A stretch of DNA of 25,414 bases from Phoronis australis (Eukaryota > Phoronida > Phoronidae): the NCBI GenBank assembly GCA_002633005.1, contig NMRA01000525.1, forward strand, positions 52,747 through 78,160, written 5' to 3'. Numbering within the stretch: position 1 is the stretch's first letter; each line of letters opens with the position of its first letter. Under the pieces are notes generated by a model. It had not been told where the DNA came from. It did no database searches and saw only the letters and a list, made by a program, of their open reading frames with translations. Below, one piece after another: positions 17,686 through 25,414 of the stretch. A program made the position numbers and the translations under genes.

Positions 17686-20262
17686 AGTCCTTCTCTCACG
17701 CGTTGTTAACCCTTATTACATGGTTAGAGGATGTTATAAGGATCCAAGAAGTACCTACCCCATAACTAATACACGATCCGTACTCGAAAAAAGTTTAAAT
17801 GAACGCGCCACTCACGATTCGCACCCGAAGAACCACCGCCATTTTGAACTTGCCGCGAACCCGGAAGTACAATTCATTCAGGAACCCAGGCCGAGAAAAC
17901 GCCGTCAGTGCGACTGGAGCAGTGCCTGTACTGTTACCAGCCAGCAAACGGGGATAAAATAATCGACAACGCGCCTTAATTTTAATAAAAACAAACTACG
18001 GACAATTTTATCGAATTTGCTGAAGAAATGTGGCGAATAAATTTTGACAGAAATTATTTTGCCAGACTCGGGACCGCAGCCTGTCGGACCCGGTGCGGAT
18101 CGAGACCAAACACTGGCGAACGGTAAATGCATGCGGTTGCAAGCTGTTTTGTCGAAGTAAAATGGTCAAATCATAAATGCTGCATATATTCAAGGGTAGT
18201 TTCAGACACTTGCATGAAATTACGGGCCGCGGGCTGGTTAGTCCTGTGTCACACTGCCGCGGCAGACCTTAGTTAGGCCTCAGTCACCAGCTACCAGTGA
18301 AGACTATCGTCAAAATACAGCTTGTTAGTAGGCCTATACAGCTTTGCGCCAAGGCTACCCTTAGGCCTAACTGGTCGCTGGCCACAGCGCTCGCTCAAGC
18401 GAGGTTTATTTAGAACTTGGGTACTTCTGGCGAACTGTGCAAAGTTGTTGGCTTTCAATAGAGACTTTCCCAGACTTTGTATGAGCGCACCAAGCCTAAA
18501 AGAATGGGGGGGCTGGAATTTTTGGGAATGTCTATCTTCTACTATAAGATTCAGTGGGTATGTTCACAGCCATAAATTGCAGACTCTAAATTTTGATACT
18601 TCCTGTCTTCTAGTGGAATATTGTGCTCATTTTCTACTTTTTTCGGAATTCGTGCTTCTGTGACTGACGGAGGCAGACATTTTTTCCAGTTCTCCAAAAA
18701 GGGGGCTCGTTCGAGCACATAAGTATGACAAGTCCAATACAACATGTTATCATTTTTTATTCATTAATTAAACCCAAAATGATTCAAACTTTTAACATAA
18801 TAAGTAACTTAAAATGCACAATACTTTACAACATTTAGAATTACAAACACTATTCAACAGCAACAGTTTCCATGATATGAAAGTGGACATACATGTAACT
18901 ATTACCATGGTGACGGAATAGTGTTTCCTTACACCAGAATTTGACAAGTATCATTTAAAAAAATATGAAGTTGCAAGGAACAAGAATTAGAGGCTTGAAG
19001 CTTCACAATCCAACATAGCTTATTTCTCAAATTAAGATTATTCATATTGTTGACTTAATAACCTTAATTAAGAAGCAATAAGTTACAAAACTTGACCTGA
19101 AAGCAATTGAGACTTAAAATTTAGAAAAATATGAATCATTTTGTGACACCGAATCAAGTCTTGAACAGCAGTTGACAGTCAAACAAAAAACCATTTCAAA
19201 ATTATTTCAACTATTTTTTTAGCTTAGTGTAAGATCACCTGAATGGGAAATTTACAGTAAAATAATTCGAATACATCTTATATTTTTGCACAAAAAAACA
19301 CGAAAATTTCTTTTTTGTAGCAACGTTTGTCAAAATGTATCAACGTTAAATCTTCACAAATTACAAAGTAGCCGATTGAACATGCCTTTGAGTTCAGTCG
19401 CCATGTTGTCGGTGCCGCCAGAAATGATCGAGACGAAGTCCAACGGGAATTGTGAGCACATTTATCACTTAATGAGTAACAACTGCGAGGCTGAAATTTG
19501 GTGAACACTGTTAAATCGTGCATAATAGTAAGTAAAGATATTTCTAACTAAATTTCAACGTAATTTGTTGGCGAAAACAATTTACACTAAGTTTTAAACT
19601 CGTAACTTATCCCGCTGTCCTCCAATATGGCCGACGCGATCCAAACAAAGTGACCCAAATTTCGCCACAAAACTTGCAATAAATTTACACTGCTTGCCCC
19701 GATTTTGAAACTTTTTCGATTTTTACTGAGTAGAATGCACTACCTTTCCGATGATAGCAAAGAACTTTTCAAAACGAGAAAAAAATATAACCAAAAAAAA
19801 TAGGTTCGACCCACATTGGTTCCTAGGTTCGACCGGCCTACGTAAGGAACTAAACACCAATGCTATTTTAACATACTATGTACGCGTAACACATTCCAAA
19901 AAACATCAACGACCACTAACTACAAACTATAAATACACTACATATGCAAACGAATCACGAGATATTACTAACAAAACAAAATAATGAAGACTTTTCGAGC
20001 AAGCGATAGCACATTCAGTTACAAGGAAATAATGGCTGCTTTCAGGACAAGTTCCTGAACTCATGAGCCGGAAATGTGGGTACGGAAATAACCGATGACA
20101 ACCGGTAATCATACGCTCAGAGAGAAGGGTCAAATACTGTTCAAAATTTCGCTTTTGGCAAGAAAGGTGAAAAGAATATAAAGAAAGGGTGTCGAAAATA
20201 AGATTTTGTGTAGTAAGTATTTTCGGATACTGGAACCACATGGGCAGTTTGAGAGAAGGACT
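17686..20262. mobile_element. TTAA-target DNA transposon, copy B, longer
   Basis: The terminal repeat AGTCCTTCTCTCA is perfect at both ends and flanked by TTAA (17682-17685, 20263-20266). It is inverted relative to copy A. It carries an extra 902 bp (18387-19288) missing from A. Frames shared with A include 17905-18132 and 19927-20241 on the minus strand, but indels and lack of family similarity argue against a working protein. The intact repeats suggest B is less decayed than A. Confidence 0.8.
18387..19288. other. segment of copy B absent from copy A
   Basis: Both junctions lie in CACA words (GGCCACA|GCGCTC and TTTTTG|CACAAA), so it may be an insertion with a 4-bp duplication or sequence lost from A. 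It begins with the palindrome CTCGCTCAAGCGAG and has a similar GTGCTCGAACGAGC inverted motif at about 18710. A 64-codon minus-strand frame (18551-18745) reads LERAPFLENWKKCLPPSV and is charged and protein-like, but unrecognised. The rest is AT-rich. Confidence 0.5.
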
Positions 20263-20390
20263 TTAAACAAAATAATGCTCTATAAAACCTCGACAACCCT
20301 AAAAACTTTGGAGGAAAATTTGACAACACTTTTCAAAGTCTGCCAAACGGTCAAGCGTGACCTACGCTTCCAGAGAATTACTCGGCAACT

Positions 20391-21233
20391 GTGAGAAAAG
20401 ACCAAGGGCCATAATGTTCATTTGTGAGAGGGGGTATGAGATTTTATTTGGTTCCTGCTTTTATATTTCACGATTGACACCAATGATGCATCAGTTATCA
20501 GGTGACAGTGTCAGGATTGGTTGAAATCATCCAAACGGTTTAGTATCATTTTAACAGGATCAAACCGAGATTGCAAGTTATTACATTGAAAGTGTACAAT
20601 AAGTCATACATATCACACTCGAATTGCATCAAATATATTAGAATGCAGAAGCCGAAATTGCGATTGCGTGAACATATTTATCTACAGAAATAATACGGCG
20701 AATATAACTGCACGGAAATCAAGCCCTTCAGAATTTCTTCACTCGAAGATTCGTCGGACTTTTTACTATTCGCTGGTCACTCCGCCATTTGAATTTTTGT
20801 GAACTTGTAGACTGAAGCATTCACTCTGCTCCTTGACTGGCATTTGGGTCGCTGTTAATAAAATGTATAACATGTCATGGGGTCAAAATGTAAGGTAGCC
20901 AGTTAGCTAGCTGTATGAAGACCATTACGGCGTTTTCCCGTTACTCCCAACAAGTTGGGAAGATCACCCCTGTAGCCAATATCTTACACGACTGATTAAC
21001 TCCATTCTGGTATTTGTGGTTGGAGGTCCGATAATGACTCTAATCTCCGATCAGATCGTATCTAGCCTGACTGGGCTGTGCTGCTAAAAATGAAGTTAAG
21101 TTATAACATATTTGAACATAAACCAATAGCACTTCTGAATTCCTTGTCAAATGCTGATCATGTTTAGTTTTTGAATCACTAAAATCGCCCAACTACAACA
21201 GAAGTTAAGACAATCCATTCTGCCAGGTTTCAG
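20391..21233. other. no exon recognised; possible intron
   Basis: It would be intron if the flanking exons are real. A diverged copy of the block repeated at 21517-21610 (TATTCGCTGGTCACTCCGCCAT) lies at 20767-20866. Confidence 0.3.
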
Positions 21234-21375
21234 TAGGCCTAACCCTAGCTTTGAAAGCAGTGGGAGATATGCTAAGCAGTTAACAAAGGAGCCAGATGTT
21301 ATCGCACGTTCAGAACCCCTCACGTCTGGAAAAGTTGCTGAACGACAGAACGCCATCATGCTTTCGTCAAAATAT
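21234..21375 (+). CDS. probable host exon, protein not recognised
   Basis: A canonical acceptor (GGTTTCAG|T) and a strong donor (TAT|GTATGT) enclose 142 bp that stay open in one frame. The peptide is natural in composition: RPNPSFESSGRYAKQLTK, then EPDVIARSEPLTSG and KVAERQNAIMLSSK. The first base completes a codon left by the phase-2 donor at 20390, so the two exons would join in frame. The minus-strand 70-aa frame over the same bases is its shadow. No family is recognised; the style suits a cytosolic, partly disordered or coiled-coil protein. Confidence 0.45.
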
Positions 21376-21425
21376 GTATGTCTATTTATGTAAAGCCTTG
21401 TACCAAGGCTAAATTTGAGGTTACA

Positions 21426-21697
21426 TGATAGCAGACGATTTCATTTCTTGTTGTTAGAGGAAGGTAAAAACAGGCGAAATATAACCCGTAAGACAAATTT
21501 GTCACTGGAATTTATTTATTATTCGCTTGTCACTCAGCCATTTTCATTTTACCTATGGCGATGTGCTCTTGAACTTAAACATTCACTTAGCTTCTTGATG
21601 TCATTAAGTAAAAACTTTGGGTAGAAGATGGCAGACAATTTGATTCGTCGTTGTTAAAGAAAGGTAACAAGAGGCAAAATATAACCGATAAGACCGT
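21426..21697. repeat. locally repeated block, period about 200 bp
   Basis: GCAGACGATTTCATTTCTTGTTGTTAG...AAATATAACCCGTAAGAC (from 21426) recurs diverged from 21626 (GCAGACAATTTGATTCGTCGTTGTTAA...ATATAACCGATAAGAC). The intervening TATTCGCTTGTCACTCAGCCAT...CTTCTTGATGTCATTAAGTAAAA also has a copy at 20767. A diverged tandem array or repeat family. Confidence 0.6.
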
Positions 21698-21825
21698 TAA
21701 TAGTACTCTAAATTTGGCAAGTCCTAGAACAATAATCAAGTATTTTTATCTCATTCTTTTGATTTGTGTCCGTTTCACAACTTTATAAAAAACGTTTGGA
21801 TGGCCCTTCGAAGCTCTGTTATAGC

Positions 21826-22414
21826 ATGACATTTTAATTGAATGTCTCCATACATGTGAGGATAAGAAAGGAAAGGCTGTGAAGCGAACCCTGCCGGGGC
21901 GCCATCTACCTCCATCATACATCGCAACGTCTTAGGCCTATAGTCCAATGGTTGAAAACATGTAATAGTCATATAAGCTTCTTCGAATTGAGTCGTTTCT
22001 CCAGCTATAAAGTTTGGTAGTAACGACGAAATATGAACTGTACACCAAACGGTAGCACAGTTCCTCGAGAAACACCATGTTTCAGGAATTTGAAACTTAT
22101 CTTTTCGTACAACCGCCTCGCACGGTCGTTTGTAGCCAAAACTGCAAGACACATTCCTGTAAATCCTTTCTGATTGGTACATTCGAGAGCTTTTGTCATT
22201 AAACGTTGAGCAATTCTTCGCCTCCGAAATTCTTTCAAGATGCCAATGCACACAAGTTTTGACCATCCGGGCATATCTCTGTGTTTCCCCAAAACAGCAA
22301 ATCCAACAATACTTTCCCCGCTGAGGGCTATCCAACTTTCCGTGTAGTCGCTATTTAGCGTGTTTAACTGATCATTCCACGTTTTGCTGACATAACGAAA
22401 ACCAATATATGAAC
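21826..22414. repeat. segmental duplication, copy 2 (partner 3391-3984)
   Basis: It lies in the same orientation as the partner, about 18.4 kb away. The duplicated block ends sharply at AACCAATATATGAAC. It contains the truncated NAT8-like copy and 3' flank, which shows diverged but clear similarity. Confidence 0.85.
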
Positions 22415-22520
22415 AAAGGTGCATGAATAGTGTTTTCTTATTTCCAGTTCGAATACCTGTAATTTCCAAATAAAAACTAATTTCCGAGATTTCGAGTTGT
22501 TTTAAGCTTGACGCAATCAC
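22005..22520 (-). pseudogene. truncated second copy of the NAT8-like acetyltransferase
   Basis: From SYIGFRYVSKTWN onward (position 89 of the full copy) it follows the paralogue closely, through motif A (LVCIGILKEFRRRRIAQRL) and the NDRARRLYEKISF block. The first 88 residues, including the membrane anchor, are missing; the frame upstream of the break (22415-22520) is unrelated. An extra base near the end shifts the frame, so the last ten or so residues differ (YYQTL then stop). The acetyl-CoA loop glycine is arginine here. There is no splice acceptor at the break that could supply a lost N-terminus. Probably a pseudogene. Confidence 0.75.
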
Positions 22521-22531
22521 CTCTGTCGTAA

Positions 22532-22708
22532 CCAGAAGTATTCAACAGGGGGCCAAATCGGGGGAAATTGTTAACGGACGGCAACCTGCGGCACTTCGCT
22601 ATTAACGAGGAAACAAACGCAAAATATATTGAGTTTCGACCGGGCAAGTCTTATTTGGCAGTGCCAGTCTCTGATATCCCAAACTGTCTGAGTAAAACAA
22701 TGGGTTGA
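22532..22708 (+). CDS. possible exon or gene fragment, unrecognised
   Basis: A 58-codon frame without ATG reads naturally (GKLLTDGNLRHFAINEETN, then AKYIEFRPGKSYLAVPVSD) and stops at TGA 22706-22708. CGTAACCAG|AA at 22535/22536 is a possible acceptor and CTGA|GTAAAA at 22691/22692 a possible donor. Its entry phase does not match the exon ending at 21375, so another exon or another gene would be needed. It could also be a transposon-derived domain. No family is recognised. Confidence 0.35.
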   Translation, partial: PEVFNRGPNRGKLLTDGNLRHFAINEETNAKYIEFRPGKSYLAVPVSDIPNCLSKTMG

Positions 22709-23595
22709 CTTGACATTTATACAACCCGTAGTATCGAAGTCATGAAGTGGCATAGAACGTGACTAAATTGCATTATTCACAGTCACGTGGTTCTTTTCCA
22801 CTAAAACAGTGGTCAAACTGTTTACCAGGTATTTTTACTGTTTTTTTTGTCGTAAAAATTGTTGAGTTTCTGCTGATGTCAAAGCATTTTACCCTTATTT
22901 TTAAATTTCAAAAAAGTTCTGCCAACTGCTAGCCAGATTTGTCCCGCTAGGCAAAGCACGTCTCCTCCTAGTGGGTACGGCAAAACATAGACGTAACAAA
23001 TGGAAAATGTGACCTTTGTCCTTATATGTAAAAAAACAACGTCGAGTCACTATATAGCAGCAACCAATCCGACTTTTTGAACGCCGCCATTTTTTCTAGA
23101 ACTTCTCGAAATTTTCAAAGTGAATAACTCTCACGTTAGCATCCCCAAGAAATAAATTCGACACGATCTGTTTAAAAGCAGGAAAATTTACGAGATTTTG
23201 CGTCCCACTGATGGGCCTTTTATGCTGATGAAATTTGAGTGAGTCAGTAGGTAGTGTGTCAGTCAATTTGCTTGTTTAGTTAGGCGTTATTTTGACTTAT
23301 GAACCCAGATTTACGTAGCGCCGTAAATTACTAAACACTTCTAACATTCCTTACCAAGTGATCATGGAGCCCCAGAGTCTCGTAATCATTGTCACTTCCC
23401 GGGCGGCGGAGTGATGGGTAGAACCGTTGTTGAAAAACATTGATTAATCCTAACATAATTTGGTAAAAAATTCAAGTGATCAGTTAAATTACCCCTCCCC
23501 CGGATACCTGAATCGCCGCCGGGGAAACAGCTCCAAACTTTTGGAAGTGATATGTGACTAATACCGGGGTTTTCCGTCGATAGGCCTAAGCCCAC
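22709..23595. other. no gene recognised
   Basis: The stretch contains CACGTG at about 22784 and a promoter-like cluster at 23050-23096 (TATATAG, CCAAT, CGCCGCCATTTTTTC). No supported frame is attached to it. The rest is plain AT-rich DNA. Confidence 0.35.
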
Positions 23596-23599
23596 CCGA

Positions 23600-23985
23600 T
23601 GAAACGCCCATTGGCGTTTATTCAGAAAATTATGCCGAATAAATGCCCATGGGCGTTTATTTGGTGCTACAACTTCTGGTGTCAAGTATCCAGATAGTGG
23701 GGCGTTGACGCGGAAAATTTCCTCTTAAAAGCCCACTCTCAGTCAACTTTTCGTCACAAGTTCAGTTTGATGGAGAAATTATCATTTTTAGAAACGAACA
23801 AGGTGTTAGCGAACTGTGTACTTGTTAACATAAAATTTAAAATCACAGTTTTAGGTAAAAAATGTCAAAGTCAGCAAAACTATAACTTTCCGTTTACACG
23901 CCCCCCTTTTCCGAATAAACGCCCATTTTGTGTTACTAAAACGCCTGAAAATTTTCATTTTCCGAACACACGCCCATGGGCATTT
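23600..23985. repeat. repeats of a palindromic GCCCATGGGC motif
   Basis: AATAAATGCCCATGGGCGTTTATT (23639-23662) is a near-perfect palindrome. Variants GCCCATTGGCGTTTATTC, CCGAATAAACGCCCATTTT and CACGCCCATGGGCATTT occur nearby. In translation they give NKRPWAF-type peptides, which are repeat artefacts. Probably a dispersed transposon family. Confidence 0.6.
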
Positions 23986-24000
23986 CTGTTTTTATTTATG

Positions 24001-24060
24001 CATAGACGGATTTGGGGGGGCAGGGAGCCCGGTTCCCCCCCCCCCTTGGCTGCCGCAAAA
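24001..24060. mobile_element. end fragment of a GGCGGATCC-type element
   Basis: CATAGACGGATTTGGGGGGG resembles the left terminus of the element at 8103, followed by the same kind of G and C homopolymers. No matching right end was found. Confidence 0.45.
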
Positions 24061-24690
24061 AATCAAACACCAAGAGCGTAGGGAAATGCTGAGTTTATTA
24101 ATTAAACCCGGTAATTGAAATTATACGGATGAAACAAGATTTAAATGCGTGCAGTTTTAGTGTTGGGGGGAGGTGCTCAGATCCAATTTCAAGTGTCAAA
24201 TTCGGAACACGGCGCAATCGTAACGGAGCTATGGCTAAGTGCAGGCTCTCCCGCGATATCCCAGGCGACCAGCAGCGGCGCTGCGCACTACGACTCCGTT
24301 TCCGTCGTCTGCGCCACTGTGCAATGAAGAAAATTAATTCATTTTTTAACGAAAATGGAACCTGAGTGAAAAAAATGATAAAACAGAAGCTGCTGCTAAT
24401 GTCAATTTTAATCGAAGCCTTAGTGAATCACTCAGAAACTCTGAATTCTCTCTTTGTCAAACCTCATCTTAAGACGATTTCCCAAAGCAATCCCGTCATT
24501 ATTGCCAACACTAAAAACGGATTTGGTCTTTTGGCCAATTGAAGACTATTTTAAATACAACAAATTTGTTACGAACCGATTGCACAAAGTATAAAATGTG
24601 TAATAAGCATTACAAAAAGAAATAGGATTCGCGCGCAAACGCTGTGGACCATAAACAAGTAGGTCTCTTAGTAGCAATTTAGGAGTTAAA
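24061..24690. other. no gene recognised; two overlapping short frames
   Basis: Around 24129-24365 two plus-strand frames overlap in a GC-richer patch. One is Arg-rich, the other Ala/Ser-rich; neither shows a family signature or splice sites. Nothing else was seen. Confidence 0.35.
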
Positions 24691-24818
24691 TTGTGGTGGT
24701 GTAGTGGTAAAGCACGCGCGCTCTATTCGCCAGGTCATGAGTTAGGAGACTGTTAGAATGTGGTATTTGCAGTTTTTCCTGTTTGACACGTTCTCCGTGT
24801 TTTTTTTTTTTTTTTTTT
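24691..24818 (+). mobile_element. tRNA-derived SINE, degenerate
   Basis: An A box TGGTGTAGTGGTAAAGC (24697-24713) is followed by a degenerate B-box region (AGGTCATGAGTTAGG) and, about 80 bp on, a run of 19 T (24800-24818). The head matches the tRNA-like sequence at 10838-10910, which suggests one SINE family. The weak B box means it is unlikely to be transcribed. Confidence 0.5.
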
Positions 24819-25333
24819 GCCTTTTTTTCTTGGATAATACTTCAGGAATCCAGGAAAACGTTTGATTTTTAGAGGAAAAAACAGAAAAATTTCCAGGGCG
24901 GGGGGCAAACCACCCTTCCGACCTCTACAGATTCGCAACTCCGGCATATTCTTACGAGCTGAGTTGACCTCTCCTGACCTATCTGCTGCAGTTTCAGGTC
25001 AGTTTTAATTTGACGAGAAATACCTGCATCTACTTTACTGTCCAAAACAGCGAAAAAACATTAATTTATATTAATTTCGGTATTGAAACGCTCTTCAAAA
25101 TCTTTCAATAGTAGAAGTGTTGGTATTGTGAGTACTTTTGGCAATGCTACTGGTAATTAATTTCAAAATTCAAACTTCGGTTCCGACCCTTTATGTCGTC
25201 TGCTTGCCCAATAGCAGCATAGTTATCGGACAGTTTTTGATTTACGGTTCACATAGGCCTACTGAGAAAACTACGAAAGCGTGTTTATAAATCAACATTC
25301 TCAAGTGAGCAGTTCTTCTGGGCAGTGTTGAGT
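24819..25333. other. no gene recognised; downstream of a predicted histone 3' end
   Basis: 24890-24945 has a G-run/C-run piece and the 17-bp word shared with 12977. On the minus strand AGAAGAACTG (about 25312-25321) lies just downstream of the stem-loops, in the place of a purine-rich histone downstream element. Confidence 0.35.
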
Positions 25334-25349
25334 GGCCCTTAAAAGGGCC
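25334..25349 (-). promoter_or_regulatory. histone mRNA 3'-end stem-loop (distal)
   Basis: The minus strand reads CAACGGCCCTTTTAAGGGCC followed by ACTCA. This has the six-base stem GGCCCT/AGGGCC, the four-base loop TTTA, an A/C-rich 5' flank and an ACYCA-like 3' flank of the metazoan replication-dependent histone stem-loop bound by SLBP. The plus strand would give a TAAA loop and does not fit, which sets the orientation. The histone gene should lie to the right, outside the window. Confidence 0.75.
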
Positions 25350-25374
25350 GTTGGTTGTAGGTATAGCGTGAAAT

Positions 25375-25390
25375 GGTTCTTAAAAGAACC
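25375..25390 (-). promoter_or_regulatory. histone mRNA 3'-end stem-loop (proximal)
   Basis: The minus strand reads CAACGGTTCTTTTAAGAACC followed by ATTTC. The stem is GGTTCT/AGAACC with loop TTTA. The stem and 5' flank fit the consensus; the 3' flank fits less well than in the distal copy. The two loops are 25 bp apart. The adjacent GTTGAATAATTCAAC (25391-25405) is a 15-bp palindrome on the gene side. Confidence 0.7.
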
Positions 25391-25414
25391 GTTGAATAAT
25401 TCAACATAAATCAC

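Larger units (their letters stand above)
17643..20390 (+). pseudogene. candidate host exon split by transposon B, unrecognised
   Basis: After CCTATTAG (possible acceptor) an open frame runs 17643-17685. Across element B, with a single TTAA kept, it continues in the same frame at 20267-20390. It ends CAA CT|GTGAGA, a good phase-2 donor. The right part reads LKTLEENLTTLFKVCQTVK and RDLRFQRITRQ, helical and basic. Its phase fits the acceptor at 21234. If the gene is real, B is an insertion inside an exon and this allele is broken or must be spliced around. Confidence 0.35.

Noticed and set aside
21147-21359. 70-aa minus-strand frame
   Set aside because: The plus-strand frame over the same bases has consensus splice sites and better composition.
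21775-22335. 186-aa minus-strand frame, longest in its region
   Set aside because: It overlaps the truncated NAT8-like copy in another frame; GNAT motifs are in the frame ending at 22005.
23392-23685. 97-aa minus-strand frame with NKRPWAF repeats
   Set aside because: The peptide repeats come from the palindromic DNA repeat and are not evidence for a gene.
24753-24947. Lysine-rich 64-aa minus-strand frame
   Set aside because: The lysine run is the T tract of the SINE, and the rest is repeat.
1-25414. CRISPR, operon or phage-like system
   Set aside because: No regularly spaced repeats, ribosome binding sites or compact same-strand genes; the sequence is animal in character.

Overview
The window looks like non-coding to gene-poor chromosomal DNA of a marine invertebrate animal. 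It is AT-rich, reading frames are short and split by plausible GT/AG splice sites, and microsatellites are present. Transposable-element classes typical of metazoans dominate: PIF/Harbinger, TTAA-target elements, LINEs, LTRs, foldbacks and tRNA-derived SINEs. Two histone-type 3' stem-loops at the right edge and repeated TAGGCCTA palindromes would suit an invertebrate deuterostome (echinoderm, hemichordate or amphioxus), but this placement is only a guess.

Left third (1-10.3 kb). A 9-mer microsatellite opens the window. A PIF/Harbinger copy (terminus at 799, transposase fragment 1000-1414 with one in-frame stop) abuts an LTR with a polypurine tract at 1833. A long hairpin lies at 2581-2699. 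The only clearly intact protein gene is a single-exon NAT8-like N-acetyltransferase on the minus strand (3545-4246). Weak coding traces follow: a possible plus-strand exon ending at 4588, a stop-riddled minus-strand frame at 5614-6147, the N-terminal remnant of a LINE with a 2A-like motif (7056-7076), a Harbinger-type MITE with TAA target duplication (7239-7637), and a coding-like frame split by a 155-bp element. A putative solo LTR and the 3' end of a LINE reverse-transcriptase ORF (9323-10293) close this part.

Middle (10.3-20.3 kb). A 1.1-kb foldback element carries a tRNA-like sequence in its spacer. Two copies of one TTAA-flanked DNA transposon family lie in opposite orientation, A at 13347-15040 and B at 17686-20262. 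A diverged direct repeat (13005-13346 and 16829-17180) supplies a paralogous empty site for A, which supports both its boundaries and the TTAA duplication. B carries about 0.9 kb that A lacks and sits inside an open frame that continues on its far side.

Right third (20.3-25.4 kb). Protein-like frames with consistent splice phases (17643-20390 minus B, then 21234-21375, possibly 22536-22691) suggest an unrecognised host gene on the plus strand. A partial second NAT8-like copy (21826-22414) duplicates the C-terminal half and 3' flank of the first. Palindromic repeats, a SINE head and two tandem histone stem-loops on the minus strand end the window; the latter imply that a replication-dependent histone gene starts just beyond the right edge.

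No operons, CRISPR arrays or prokaryotic features were seen. I found no convincing new biological system. The most rewarding items are the twin histone stem-loops, the TTAA element pair with its empty site, the host exons hidden around element B, and the altered acetyl-CoA loop shared by the two NAT8-like copies.
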